From contig NC_134833.1 in the NCBI RefSeq assembly GCF_004210375.1, positions 146,188,127 through 146,252,126 on the forward strand: 64,000 nt of DNA. Reading direction: 5' to 3'. Position numbers and translations under genes: made by a program. This DNA comes from Tachypleus tridentatus (taxonomy: Eukaryota > Arthropoda > Merostomata > Xiphosura > Limulidae). Positions within the stretch are counted from its first letter, which is position 1. Each line of letters starts with the position of its first letter. Below are positions 25,800-38,887 of this stretch, one piece after another. Under the pieces are notes generated by a model. The model was not told the origin of the DNA. It did no database searches and saw only the letters and a list, made by a program, of their open reading frames with translations.

Positions 25800-26065
25800 T
25801 TTACAAACAGTACCACCCTTCTTCAGAAAGCAATAAACAATACTACCCTTCAGTAAAACAACAAATAATACTACCCTTCAGTAAAACAACAAACAATACT
25901 ACCCTTCAGTAAAACAACAAATAATACTACCCTTCAGTAAAACAACAAACAATACTATCCTTCAGTAAAATAACAAACAATACTACCCTTCAGTAAAATA
26001 ACAAACAATACTACCCTTCAGTAAAACAACAAACAATAATACTACTACCCTTCAGTAAAACAACA
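25800..26065. repeat. 28-bp tandem array, about 9 units
   Basis: The unit contains ctacccttcagtaaaacaac and aaacaata. Confidence 0.93.
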
Positions 26066-27474
26066 AACTCAACAAGCAACAATATTATACTTTAATAGTT
26101 CACAACAACAATACTATTTTCCATAAACTTATAAACAAAGTTATCCTTCGAAAATTTACAAATAAAGCTACTTTTTTAAACATGTCACAAACAAGACATC
26201 ACTGAAAATCTTTACAAACAAATACAGTGGATGATTGGGAATCTATTCACATTTACCCTTAGTTTGTCATCAAGTATAATCGATACAAGTACACTGAATG
26301 GGTTGATAATCTCCTAATAATCGACTTTAGTTTGTCAACAGTAATTTTTGGATGTATTTAAATTGTGTATATTGCAGAAAATTTGTATTTTTACCTCCGT
26401 CTATGTGTTCTTTCTAGTACTGTTACGCCATCTGGCTTGGCAAGCAGGTGCTGCCATCTATGTATTATTACTTCGACGTTCTCTAAAAATGCAGTTTTAG
26501 TGATAAAATCGAAGTGTCTTTCAGATGAATTTCTTCTGGAGTGGGTCCTCAAGTAAGAACTAAGTAGCTTGAAGTTGCGTTCGGAACTAGATTGTCAGAT
26601 TGAAATCAATGTCTATCAAGTCTTACACGAAACTCGAGCGCCCTCTTATATATAACGTTGTAAATGCAATAAATAACGTATCTCGAGGGATAGCGATCAT
26701 CTGCGTAGAAAGAAATAAGGCCCAAGTTAAGTTTCAATAGTCGACTATGATCACAAAAAATGTATATATATACAAATACTTTAACAAACGTTTCGTTTCA
26801 AAATGTCCTCTTGTCTCTGCTTTAACTCGCATGGTAACAGTTTTAAAATTGTCATCAGTAGTGTAGTTAATTAAAGGGTTTTCCTCTAATAGTTCTACCA
26901 ATCCAAAGGATTGTCACTAATATTCCGGTCACCCAAAGGATATTCATTAGTACTCCTGTCAACTCAGTAGGACTATCACCGACAAGTACAAATAATTATA
27001 GATCATTAACAGATGCAATTCAGGATACTCCATATCTTTCTGCATGTAGACAAACTTTAAATCAAACGCACGCGAAAAGATCATGTGTATCACACTTCTT
27101 TGGCCATAGTTTACTGTAAAACACCTAAGATAATACATACTTAGCTTATCAAAGCTATCAACAATAGTGTTGAAATATTTTAGCTAAATGATTAAGGTAT
27201 ACAGCGGAACCTGACATATTAACCACACTTCAAATCAAATGTGCCAGGAATTTTCAATCTAATAAAAGTAGATATCAGATTTAGACTCTAGCCTTGTACG
27301 GTTCCCATTCATCGCTCAAATCTAATAGTTATGAAAGATTAACTGTAAATCTAACAACACTATCAGGTTATTTATAATATGAATAATCTTTCTGTTCTTG
27401 ACATCCGTCTAACTGTAAAACTGATAATGATATGACAGATCAAGTATTTCATCTTGTACCACATTCTGGTTCAC
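26066..27474. other. Unassigned sequence
   Basis: A few imperfect ~30-bp copies of a ccaaaggat motif at 26890-26985. No gene recognised. Confidence 0.5.
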
Positions 27475-30185
27475 ACATTGTTATCCTCGAACTAACTGTA
27501 AGATTGGTAGATATTGTAATCTTTGAACTGTAAATGGTACACACTGTCGTCCTTCAACTGTAAAGTGGTATATATTGTTATCCTAAAATTCACTGTCTGA
27601 TTAGTATATATTGTTATCCTAAAATTCACTGTCTGTTTAGTATATATTGTTATATTTAAACTATAAACTGGTATACATTGTTGTCCTTGAGCTGACTGTA
27701 AGATTACTATATATTTTTATACTTGAGCTAAAAATTGGTACACATTGTTATACTTGAACTGAATCTAAGATCTGTAACTATTGTTATGTTTGAACTATAA
27801 ACAGGTATACATTGTTATTCTTGAACTATAAGATTGGGAGATATTATTATATTTGAACCATAAACTGGTAATATTGTTATCCTTGTACTGACTGTCAGAC
27901 GTTAATATATTATTATGTGTCAACTATCAACTGGTATACATTCTTATCCTTCAACTGACAGTACGATCTATAGATATTATTATCTTTAAGCTATAAACTG
28001 GCATACGTTCTTATCCTTGAACTGTAAGATCGTAGATATTGTTATGTTTGAACTATAAACTGGTATACATTGTTATCCTTGAACTGATGTAAGATTTGTA
28101 GATATTATTATCTTTAAATTATACAATAGTATACATCTGTTATCTTTGAAATGTAAGGTTGGTGTATATTGTTATGTTTGAACTATAACTGGTTTACATT
28201 GCTATCCTTGAATTCACCGTAAAATCTAAGATGTTATTATCTTCACACGGTAAACTGATATATCTCGTTATCCTTGAACTGTGAGATTAGAAGATATTGT
28301 TACGTTTACACTATAACGTGGTATACATTGTTATCCTTGAACTAACGGTACGATCTGTAGCTATGAATATCTTTGAACTATAAACTAGTATACATTGTTA
28401 TTTTTGAACTGTAAGATTAGTAGATATTGTTTTGTATGGTATACAATGTTATCTTTGAACTGACTCTTAGATATGTTCATATAGTTATTTTAAACTATAA
28501 AATGGGATACACTGTTATCCTTGAACTGTAAGATTTTTATGCATTGTTATCTTTGTACTGACTGTATGATTTGTAGATATCATTATCTTTAAACAATAAT
28601 TTGGAATTCATTGTTATTTTTCAACTGATTGTTAGACCTAATGATGTTATTATGTTTGAACCATAAACTGGTATACATTGTTATCCTTCAACTGTAAGAT
28701 TGGTATATATTGTTGTATTTGAACTATAAACTTGTATAGCTTGTTATCCATGAACTGACTGTGTGATCTGTAGATATCATTATTTTTGTACTATAAACTG
28801 GTATACATTGTTGTTTTTGAACTAACTGTAAGATTTTTAGTTATTTTCTTACACTATAAATTGGAATTCATTTTTATTCTTCATGATCGGTAGATATTAT
28901 TATCTTTAAACTATAAACAGGTAAAAATATTTATAATTGAACTGTGAGATTGGTAGATATTTTATGGTTGAAATATAAACTAGTATACATTGTTATACTT
29001 GAATTCAGTGTTGATATAGTTATTTTAAACTATAAAATGGGATACATTGTTATCCTTGAACTGTAAGAATGGTATATATTGTTATTTTTGAACCATAAAC
29101 TGGTATGCAGTGTTATCTTTGTACTGATTTAAGATCTGTAGATATTATTATCTTTAAACAATAATTTGAATTCATTGTTATCTTTCAACTGACTGTTAGA
29201 CCTGATGATATTCTTATCTTTAAAATATAAATTGGAATTCTTTGTTATCCTTCAACTGTAAGATATGTAAATATTGCTATGTTTGATTGTAAACTTGTAT
29301 ACATTATTTTCCTTGATCTGATTATAAGTCTGAAGTTATTATTATCTTTAAACTATAAACTGGTATACACTGTTATTTTTTGAAGTCACTGTAAGATCTG
29401 TAGATATTATTGTCTTTAAACTGTAAAGTGAAATACAATGTAATCCTTGAACTGTAAGATTGGTATATACTGTTATGATTGAACTACAAAGTGGTATACA
29501 ATGTTATTCTTGAACTGACTGTCAGATCTGAAGATATTATTACCTTTAAACTATAAACTGGTACACATTGTTGTCATTGAACAGTCAGATTGGTAGATAT
29601 TTTTATGTTTGAACTACAAAATGGAATTCGTTGTTATTCTTGAACTATAAGATTGGGAGATATTGTTATATTTGAATTATAAAGTGATATATATTGATAT
29701 TTTTGAATTATAAAGTGATATATATTGATATTTTTGAATTATAAAGTGATATATATTGATATTTTTGAATTATAAAGTGATATATATTGATATATTTGAA
29801 TTATAAAGTGATATATATTGTTATATTTGAATTATAAAGTGATATATATTGATATTTTTGAATTATAAAGTGATATATATTGTTATATTTGAATTATAAA
29901 GTGATATATATTGATATTTTTGAATTATAAAGTGATATATATTGTTATATTTGAATTATAAAGTGATATATATTGATATTTTTGAATTATAAAGTGATAT
30001 ATATTGATATTTTTGAAGTCAATGTAAGATCTGTAGATATTATTTTCTTTACATCGTGATCTTTGAATTGACTTTAAGATCTGAAGATATTATCCTTTTT
30101 AAACTATAAACTGGTATACTTTGTTATCCTTGAACCGATTTTAAGATTTGTAGATGTTATTATTTTTAAACTACAATCTGGTAAG
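27475..30185. repeat. Old, degenerate tandem array (~60-bp unit)
   Basis: Recurring words ctataaactggtatacattg, ttatccttgaactg, gtaagat and gatattgttatgtttgaa are spaced irregularly about 55-65 bp apart over 2.7 kb. Near 29675-30015 a young sub-array has taken over. Confidence 0.85.
29675..30015. repeat. 31-bp young sub-array within the degenerate array
   Basis: Unit tttttgaattataaagtgat plus atatattgata, eleven near-identical copies. It was evidently amplified from one unit of the older array. Confidence 0.93.
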
Positions 30186-30199
30186 TGGAAGAGTGTGGT

Positions 30200-30600
30200 T
30201 ATTGTAAGATATTACATAACACTTAAATAGTGTCTTTATTGTATAACTTTACCTAACACTAGAACACTGTCTTTATTGTATAACATTATTTAACAATAGA
30301 AGAGTGTCTTTATTGTAAAACATCATTTAACACTAGCAAATTGTCTTTACTGTAAAGCATTGTTTAATACTAGAATAGTGCCTTTATTGTAAAACATTAT
30401 TTAATCATAAAAGAGTGTCTTTATTGTAAAACTTTACCTAACAGTAGAAGAATGTCTTTATTGTAAAACATTATTTAATAATAAAAGAGTGTCTTTATTA
30501 TAAAACATTTGTTAACACGGATAGAGTGTCTTTATTGTAAGATATCACCTAACACAAGAGGAGTGTCTGTATTGTAAAACTTTACTTAAACGTATCTCGT
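30200..30600. repeat. Degenerate ~36-bp tandem array
   Basis: Copies of agagtgtctttattgtaaaa followed by cattatttaacacta-like sequence, about 11 units. Confidence 0.85.
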
Positions 30601-30966
30601 GTAACATATTCTGCTATCTAAACTGTGGTTACCATGTTGATGTTAACATGTTGATACTTTTGTTTTCCTTTGATGTTTCAAACACGTACACTGTTTAAGT
30701 AGATTGTATGCCGTCAATAAACTGTTAATATCTGAAGGCACGTAGTGGAAACGTTTCAGTTATCTTCTGAGTTAGGAATACAAAACACTACCCAAGCAAT
30801 TTATCCTAACAAATAACAGTTTTTATAACACGATGTTTGTAAGTTGGTTAACGTAGGAACTCAGTGCGAGGTGACGCCGAATGTTCAAGTCCGGGATTGT
30901 GTTTACTCCATTTGGGTTTTAGAATTATTACCCAGTTCTAATCATAATATACGAATAATTTAGGTA
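30601..30966. other. Unassigned sequence
   Basis: Nothing recognised. Confidence 0.5.
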
Positions 30967-31191
30967 CAATGAAAGGTAAAATCTTTACTATTAATTATCG
31001 CCGAAGAGTTTTTGTAACACAGTTATTATCATTAGGGCTAGTGTTCACAGTGTTAGCTTACCCTATGTTTAACTACAACCGTTAATAAAGGCTAAGATAA
31101 AACTGTAGACACTAGCTAGCCCTGATGGCGGTAACTGTGTTCCTGGAACTAGTCGGTTTTGTTTAATAATAAACATTTTTACCTTTCACTG
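30967..31191. mobile_element. 225-bp imperfect palindrome, likely MITE
   Basis: The left end caatgaaaggtaaaa pairs with the right end ttttacctttcactg. The arms stay complementary for about 100 bp each (AACACAGTTA / TAACTGTGTT, AGGGCTAGTGT / ACTAGCTAGCCCT, GTTTAACTACAACC near the centre), at roughly 70-75% identity. There is no open frame. This structure fits a foldback-type or mariner-like non-autonomous element; the family is not identified. Confidence 0.7.
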
Positions 31192-31480
31192 TGACAACAG
31201 AAACGTCGCGTTTTACTGTTCTTAATTGTTTAATCCTCGAATCGTCTTCTATGTTCCCAGTCATTCTTTGAATACATTAATTTCATCAGTGGTCTCCAGG
31301 TGTTTCGCCCACTCTATCGCCCATGTGTTTTACTTTGTTAGGCTAAATATCTCAAGCGGAGATAATCGACCATAGATTAAGGACAACTCCATGGATCAGA
31401 CTGTTTCATAGTGTTCCCCCCGCCTATTCATCCATCTCACGTGACTAGAACTGTAGCGTGTGTGTATATACGTGGGGGTA
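31192..31480. other. Unassigned sequence
   Basis: Moderately GC-rich. No gene recognised. Confidence 0.5.
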
Positions 31481-31660
31481 TACAAGCTTTGGCCTCTTAA
31501 CGCGCGTCTGATTTTAAGCTGTCCAGCGGCAGGTAACCTAGCAACGGTTTCCGCGGCGTCTGGCACGTGGCTGCTGTCTCAAGTCATTATCACCGTTACT
31601 TTCTATTGAACCACATTATCCCAGCTGTTAGCCCGCGGCCGCCTACCAGCCCGATACTCA
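31481..31660. promoter_or_regulatory. GC-rich patch with a perfect RFX X-box and an E-box
   Basis: CpG-rich sequence unlike its surroundings (gcgcgtctg, ccgcggcg, gcccgcggccgcc). GTAACC-T-AGCAAC at 31533-31545 fits the X-box form GTHRCC-N-RGYAAC exactly; CACGTG lies at about 31564-31569. It may be a promoter or enhancer. No start site or coding exon is evident. Confidence 0.4.
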
Positions 31661-32277
31661 GAAGACTGTTATGTAGTGTGTCCAACCCACTAATTCTTTG
31701 TTTAATGGCTTCACATAGTTAACGGCCTTTTGGTGGCCAACAGGATATAAAAAAACATGACCTTAGAATCTTTTGCTCATTTCCAATTCTTAATTTGAAA
31801 AAAAAAAATAACGTTTGAAGGCTGATAATGCTAAAATTCGAGTTTCGGTACTCGTGTTGAGCAGAGCACGTATAACCCGTTATGTAGTTTTGTATTTAAC
31901 ACGAAATAAACAGAGTTATATATTTGTGGGATTTCATTTTTTCGTTTTATTTGAGAAAATCGTGCAAAACCGGATGAATACCGTGAAATATGATTTCTAA
32001 TTTTTTGTTCTGTATTGACACAAAAACAAAACCATTAAATATATTATATGAAAGTTCGCTCAGGAATATTAGAAAACAAATGAAGTAACAAATATTTTTA
32101 ATTTTTGCTGACTGTTGATTAATTACCCTGGACTTTTTTATTATTATTTTTATTCTTTGCTTGGAAAAGTTGACTACTTCAACTCAGTAAGTTGGATGAA
32201 CGGTAAATTGACGGACTAACAACGGTAAAATTCGGGTCTCGATTCCGCGAGATGGACATAACGCAGATAACCTATTG
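31661..32277. other. Unassigned sequence
   Basis: Nothing recognised; a 61-codon open frame at 31815-32000 is not recognisable. Confidence 0.5.
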
Positions 32278-32561
32278 CTTGGCGGCCCGGTATGGCCAGG
32301 TGGGTTAAGGCGTTCGATTCGTAATCTGACGGTCGCAGATTCGAATCCCGGTCGCACTAAACATGCTCGCCCTTTCAGCCGTAGGGGGCGTTATAATATG
32401 ACGGTAAATACCACTATTCGTTGGTGAAAGAGTAGCCCAAGAGTTGGCGGTGGGTGGTGATGACTAGCTGCCTTCCCTCTAGGCTTACACTGCTAAGTTA
32501 TGGAAGGCTAGAGCAGATAGTCCTCGTGTAGCTTTGGGCGAAATTCGAAAACAAACAAACA
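32278..32561 (+). mobile_element. SINE family A, full length with target duplication
   Basis: Head ggcccggtatggccaggtg, B box attcgaatcccgg, full body, tail gggcgaaattcgaaaacaaa. The 9-bp duplication aacctattg is at 32269-32277 and 32562-32570. Confidence 0.96.
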
Positions 32562-32570
32562 AACCTATTG

Positions 32571-33744
32571 TGTGGCTTTGGTCTGAAACAAACAAATTAT
32601 CAATACGATAAGCCAGAGATATTTTAGACCCTATTTACATGAGAATAAGTTCGTTGTATTTTTTTAAATCATTACGTGTCGTGTAATCACGAGTTTTCAA
32701 TTCCTGGCATCAATTTCGTTGTTAAACTCCGAAATTAACGCTTGTCTCACGATATATCTGCACGTGCTTAGAGATCTCACCTCGACGATGCCCTCGTCGT
32801 ATCTGCTTTACCTTCAGCTATCTAATCTACACTCGTATTGTTGATTGGATCACTGTAAAGCTGTCTGTCTGTGAAGTCAAATGTTTGTCTTCAAGTAAAG
32901 GTATGTACTAGCAGAAAAAAAGTGTGACAGCAACATAATCATATGAAACTGTTTAGATTGTTATGGAACTATGATGTTAGGTTTAAGGTGAAGTCAACTT
33001 ATTTAGACGACATATAAAATTCTGGAAATACTTGCATTATCTACATTTAAAACTAAGCTAAAACTCAACTTTATCCGAACAGATCTTTGAACAGAAGGAG
33101 ACCAAATCAAGTAAGTTTGTTGTCAGTTGTTTCTGACAAACAGCACTGTGAATTGGACTTAGACTTACGTGGGTCTTACTTCAGATGGCCAGATCATCCT
33201 TGTCTGATCCCGCAGTCCAAAGCTGGAAGTTCCTTTTTAAAGCCAGAAGCTGATTGTTTTTATATCAAGGTCAGAATATTAAAACAATATATGGAATTAA
33301 AATGAAAGTTACCTTACACGATGTAGACTATGTATTTCTTACTAATGATTTTGTTTTTGTCTTACCAATTGTTTGTTTTTCAATTAGAAGAACAAAAGTA
33401 TCTGATATTTCCATGTTATATAATTATACATATTTAATTTGAGTAGAGGTGAAGTGGAGATTTGATTAGTTTCATTGTCGATAGGAAAGACATTTTTATT
33501 CGCTTACATAAGTGGGCAACCTACTTTTTATCGTGTGATACCATTAATTTGAGCGAGAAAATGTACGTGAACGTGCATTAAACGTTTTGTGTTTAATCTG
33601 AAAGGCAGTCAGCTGCGTTCATTTTTATCATAATCTCCCCTGTCTCCCCCAGAGATGATCGTTTTTATCCTTTATATGTGTCAGAAGTGTATATAACCAA
33701 GCGTGGTCGAATGATGAAATGTACATCTTTATCGTAATCGAATA
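32571..33744. other. Unassigned sequence; possible exon end at 32900
   Basis: A good U2 donor (GTAAAG|GTATGT, near 32900) follows a more mixed-composition stretch (32740-32899), which could be an untranslated exon. Small open frames at 33087-33442 are not recognisable. Confidence 0.35.
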
Positions 33745-34235
33745 GCAGGGGATGAAACCCCACACCAGTATGTCTTCGTAGATATGTAAACCACCAGGGG
33801 ATGCAACCCCGCACCGTTGTGTCTTCTGTAGAGACGTAAATCACCAGTGAATGAAACCCCACACCAGTATGTCTTCATAGATATGTAAACCACCAGGGGA
33901 TGCAACCCCGCACCGTTGTGTCTTCTGTAGAGACGTAAATCACCAGTGAATGAAACCCCACACCAGTATGTCTTCATAGATATGTAAACCACCAGGGGAT
34001 GCAACCCCGCACCGTTGTGTCTTCTGTAGAGATGTGAGTCACCAGTAAATGAAACCCCACACCAGTATGTCTTCATAGATATGTAAACCACCAGGGGATG
34101 CAACCCCGCACCGTTGTGTCTTCTGTAGAGATGTGAATCACCAGGGGATGCAACCCCGCCCCAATGTGTCTTCTGTAGAGATGTGAGTCACCAGTGAATG
34201 AAACCTCACACCAGTATGTCTTCTACAGAAATGTA
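33745..34235. repeat. Dimeric tandem array: 49+50-bp subunits in a 99-bp period
   Basis: Two related subunits alternate: caccagtgaatgaaacccca with cagtatgtcttcatagatat, and caccaggggatgcaaccccg with gttgtgtcttctgtagagac. The period is 99 bp (for example starts at 33842 and 33941). Being a multiple of three, it leaves a 124-codon antisense frame open; that is repeat, not gene. Confidence 0.94.
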
Positions 34236-34624
34236 AATCACACTCCAATTTTTTCCATGGAGCTGTCAGTGTTAAAGGGATTCATAATTACGCTTTACAT
34301 ATAAATGTTTTTTTTTGTAATGATTGAATCCTGGTTTAGATTAGCTTCTCAGAATATTTACTTATCTGACCTGACTGACTGTATTCAATTCAACACTATA
34401 AAATGACAGGTGTTAGTACCTTTAGTTTGAAATGCATTCTACAAACAAATAAAACCTGCCGCGGAAAAAAAAAGTACTTTTGAATATCTTATATGTTTCA
34501 GAGTGTCACATTACAGGCAGAGGTTTGGAGAGCACTCATTTGGTAGCTCGAAGAGGCAGAAAAAACAAAGATATGCTTTGATTATTACGTTATTTACTAT
34601 AGCTGACAAAATAAAGCTGTGTTT
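34236..34624. other. Unassigned sequence
   Basis: Nothing recognised. Confidence 0.5.
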
Positions 34625-35630
34625 CTTGCAGCAAGTAAATAGTAGGTCTTGTCTATCGCTGTTAACAGTAGATCCTGTCTTTATAGCAGCTGTTAAAATT
34701 ACATTCTGTCTTCATTATATTTCATACCAGTAAGCCTTCTCTGTTGCACCTTATAACAGTAAGACATGTCTTCGTAGCAGCTGTTAAGAGCACCCTGACT
34801 TTATAGCAGCTGTTAAGAGTACACCCTGACTTTATAGCAGCTGTTAACAACAGATCCTGTATTTTTACAGCTTTTAACAGTAGATCCTGTCATTGTTACA
34901 GTTGTTAACAGGAGATCCGGTCTTTTTTACAGTTTTTAGCAGCACATTCTGCTATTATCGCATTTGTTAACCGTGGACCTTACACTTGTTGTATCTTTTT
35001 ACGGTTCATATCGATTTGTTGTAGCTGTGACATTATACCTCATATTTTTGTAGCTGCTATCATTAGGCCTCGTGTTCGTTGTAGCTGTAGCATCATACCT
35101 CATATTTTTGTAGTTGCTATCATTAGGCCTCGTGTTCGTTGTAGCTGTAGCATCATATCTCGTACTCTTTGCAGGAGTTGACATTAGATTCCTTATATGT
35201 TGCAGAAGTTGACATTAGATCCCTGTATGTTGCAGCTGTTAAAAAAAATAACTCGAATCTGTTGCAGCTGATGACAGTATATCTTATATTTGTTGTAGTT
35301 GTTTCCAGGATATCATATATTTGTTATAGTTGTTTACAGGATATCTTATATTTGTTGTAGCTGTTTACAGTATATCTTATATTTGCTGTAGTTGTTTACA
35401 GGATATCTTATATTTGTTGTAGCTGTTTACAGTATATCTTATATTTGCTGTAGTTGTTTACAGGATATCTTATATTTGTTGTAGCTTTTTACAGTATATC
35501 TTATATTTGCTGTAGTTGTTTACAGGATATCTTATATTTGTTGTAGCTTTTTACAGTATATCTTATATTTGCTGTAGTTGTTTACAGGATATCTTATATT
35601 TGTTGTAGCTGTTTACAGAATATAAAAGCT
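34625..35630. repeat. Degenerate array becoming a 31-bp array (62-bp higher-order unit)
   Basis: The left part has loose ~33-bp copies of a cagctgttaacagtagatcc theme. From 35270 the unit is 31 bp (ttgttgtagctgtttacagt, atatcttatat), with alternating ttgttgtagc and ttgctgtagt units. A diverged pair with ~62-bp spacing sits at 35035-35160. Confidence 0.88.
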
Positions 35631-36354
35631 ACTCTTAGTTCCGATCCCGTAAAGCAAACCACTTCATTTATTAATTTAAGTGGCATAGTTGTAGCGTAGC
35701 AAATATTGCATGTTTTGCCATTTTAAAATAGTTACCCTTCGTTCTTGGGCAACTAAGGTATCAGAGTTCATCTGTACTTATGATAACATAGTTATACCCT
35801 GTTCTAGATAACCAACGTTCATGACTCTTTGTGTAAGTGTAGTGACGTACCTACATGTAAGGTCCTCCCCTCGTTTTCTTCATATCTATGCAATTAAAAT
35901 TCCTGTGTTACTCAGATAACAGCTAAAACAGGTTCATATCTATCGTGCTTTAACCCTATTTTTAGTGCATTGAATGATTTAATTTTAGCAAGAAGCATTT
36001 GTTCATTGCGCATGTTCATATACATTAATCGAACCGTCATTTTTCTGTTGGAAAAAGAACAAAAGTCATTTATAACATATATTTTGAACGTTCTAAGCAG
36101 AGGATAAGCTCATTGGCTAAATCATCTATTTTAATCTTGGTTCACGAACATCTTTTTTAAGAGTTTTGTGTTGAATGTTAGTGGATTTGATTTTGCACTA
36201 AGATGACCTTTAAGATAAGCTGTCAAGGTCACAATAAATATCGACAACTATTCATGATACACATAGTGAAAACGTTTCGAATGGGTAGAACGTTTCTTGG
36301 TTGAAAAGAAATATAGTTAAAGTAAAGTTTCACAATTTAACTGTAGCTGTTGCA
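35631..36354. other. Unassigned sequence
   Basis: Nothing recognised. Confidence 0.5.
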
Positions 36355-36775
36355 CAAGACAAACCACAGGCTTCGAGAGATCACTAAATGTTCTGGTAGT
36401 TACTGTATTACTCTAACCACAGGCTTCGAGAGATCACTAAATGTTCTGATAGTTACCGTATTACTCTAACCACAGGCTTCGAGAGATCACTAAATATTCT
36501 GGTAGTTACTGTATTACTCTAACCACAGGCTTCGAGATATCACTAAATGTTCTGGTAGTTACTGTATTACTCTAACCACAGGCTTCGAGAGATCACTAAA
36601 TATTCTGGTAGTTACTGTATTACACTAACCACAAGCTTCGAGAGATCACTAAATGTTCTGGTAGTTATTGTACTAGACTAACCACAGGCTTCGAGAGATC
36701 ACTAAATGTTCTGGTAGTTATTGTACTAGACTAACCACAGGCTTCGAGAGATCACTAAATATTCTAGTAGTTCTT
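36355..36775. repeat. 53-bp tandem array, 8 units
   Basis: Unit accacaggcttcgagagatc, actaaatgttctggtagtta, ctgtattactcta, with near-identical copies. Confidence 0.96.
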
Positions 36776-37617
36776 GCAAAGTTTCTATTTTAAAGTATAT
36801 TCGTCAATTTCTGAGGATATTGGATTTTATAAGTTTTTTTGAAGATGTGATTAGCAAAACGGCAGAAATCTGTCGATAAAAACAATTAAGGCAGCAGAAA
36901 AAACAAACAAACAAAAAACAGGGAGTGTCCCCTCCCGGAAATCGCCCACTTAGGTAACATTTACATTGTCCGGCCGGAAACCATCGTTTATCCTCACCTA
37001 ACCTCCTCTTCCCCTAGTTATCTTGTAGACAACTTCGTCCTATTGACGTAACTTCAGGTTGATAGTTACAACTTGTAGACTGTGAAGACGTTCCACCTGA
37101 CTAGATGAGAATTTCTTTGGAGATTCTCACACAGGGACGACACATACAAGGATTTCCTTTCGACAGGAATGTCACGCCATCTCAGGCAATATAGTGAAGT
37201 AGGGGTTGTGTATTTTAGGTTGTGTTATAAACGATTTCCTCGTAAATTTTTCGTATTACAATTTTACAAAAGAACATTAATGTACGGAATAAGGGTACGA
37301 ATATGTTCCAAATATATTATACATTTTAAACAAACAACCCTGTGCCAAACGTTTCTGATTGGTTAAAACCTGTGAAGCGCAAATTTATTGCGAAAAGGTA
37401 ATATTCTGTTAATAAAAAATATATATTTAAAATTAGTAATTTATTGGTTTTATAACCTACCACTCAAAGAATAAGGTCAATACTGTTGTTTCTTATGTTA
37501 TCCGACTTGTTTTAAATTTTAAAAAAAGTTTCTTGTTTTTTTTTGTAACTTATCAGAGAATTAATTATATCTCTTTATAATTGTTAATTATTCTTCTATT
37601 GTGTTTTCAAAGTGATA
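36776..37617. other. Unassigned, partly GC-richer sequence
   Basis: 36920-37180 is more mixed in composition (ctcccggaaatcgcccactt). No gene recognised. Confidence 0.45.
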
Positions 37618-37860
37618 CCATACTACCCTTCGTGGCTCACGTTGGCGTACCCGTCTGCGAACCTAAGGGTCCATGGTTCACGTCCCAGTAGGGCTAAATA
37701 TACACAATCACTCTGTAAAAGTCCTCTTATTAGTCTAATAATAGTAGTCCGAGAGTTGGCGGTGAGTGCTGTTAATAAACTGCCTTTGATTCACTTCAAA
37801 ATTAGGGACAGGTAGAGCAGATAGACCTTGTGTAGCCTTGCGCGAAATGAAACAAATAAA
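37618..37860 (+). mobile_element. SINE family A relative, divergent head
   Basis: The body (gagttggcggtgag) and tail (gcagatagaccttgtgtagc, cgcgaaatgaaac) are family A. The head is different (cttcgtggctcacgttggcg, ggttcacgtcccag), suggesting an older subfamily. Confidence 0.8.
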
Positions 37861-38599
37861 TAAGCAAGTTGAGTCTGTAAATAAAGATGTATTATATGTA
37901 GTATTATATTGCATTACATGAAGACGAAAGTCGGAAGAGTTTTGAAACGTCTCCACAACAGGCAGCTGCCGTCCATTCTACAAAGTTTCATCAAACCAGA
38001 AACATGTCTTCTCAGCCACCGAATAAATTTATTTTCTATGGTCTGATGGCTGTCATGGGATTGTAACTGACTGAAAATTTCAAGAAAATAAAAATAAACA
38101 GGGTAACAAATGAAATTTGAAAATGCTGATTTATTATTAAATAGTAATTCTATTGAGTTGCTAAGGCGTGTATATTTTAGTTACATGATAATATAGTCAC
38201 GTTCGTAATAATCTTGTAATAATTAAACTTATGCTTCAAATGCCAACTGAGAAAACTTGCTCTTGACACATAACATCATGTTTCGAAAATAAAATTTGGA
38301 TGTTACAAATAGAGAGGTTAGGCACATTATATTAAAAGGATTTAGCAGCCTCACTACGTCGTTACAGTTCTTGTCACCGCGTCCGCTCATGCTGTATACG
38401 ATGACCGTACATTGTTAAAATTGTCCAAAGTATACTTTCTGTTGGAAAATTCACGTTATAAGACCGTCATCTCAGGACCCGTTTTAATAGTCCGATCGCA
38501 CGTAAATCCATAAAAGTTGTCCCCGGCAGATTGTCAGGTGTGTGTTAGTATTGACTCAAGTATGCAACGATTGTATTGGAAACTGTTGCCTTTGACATG
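37861..38599. other. Unassigned sequence
   Basis: 38340-38599 has higher GC and may belong to the decayed transposon whose 3' part lies at 38890; I cannot translate it into a recognisable domain. Confidence 0.4.
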
Positions 38600-38850
38600 T
38601 TTGGTTTGGTTTCTTGTGAATTTCGTGCAAAGCTACACGAGAACTATCTACGCTAGTCGTCTCTAATTTAGCAGGAAAATACTAGAAGTGAGACAGCTAG
38701 TCATCACTACTCACCACCAACTCTTGGGATACTCTTTCACTAACGAATAGTGGGGTTGACAGTCACATTATGACGCCATCACTGAAATGGAAAGGATCCA
38801 AACCCGTATTTGCGAATGGAACACCCTAACCACCTGGCCATGTTGAGCCT
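38600..38850 (-). mobile_element. SINE family A, old copy
   Basis: Antisense; deletions in the B-box side (gacgccatcactgaaatgg). It lies directly upstream of a Tc1-type transposase remnant. Confidence 0.88.
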
Positions 38851-38887
38851 TGAAATTGTGGAGTCGAAAGAAATCTTATAAATAAGA

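Noticed and set aside
33729..34103. 124-codon antisense open frame
   Set aside because: Translation of the 99-bp dimeric array; peptide period 33 and no domain.
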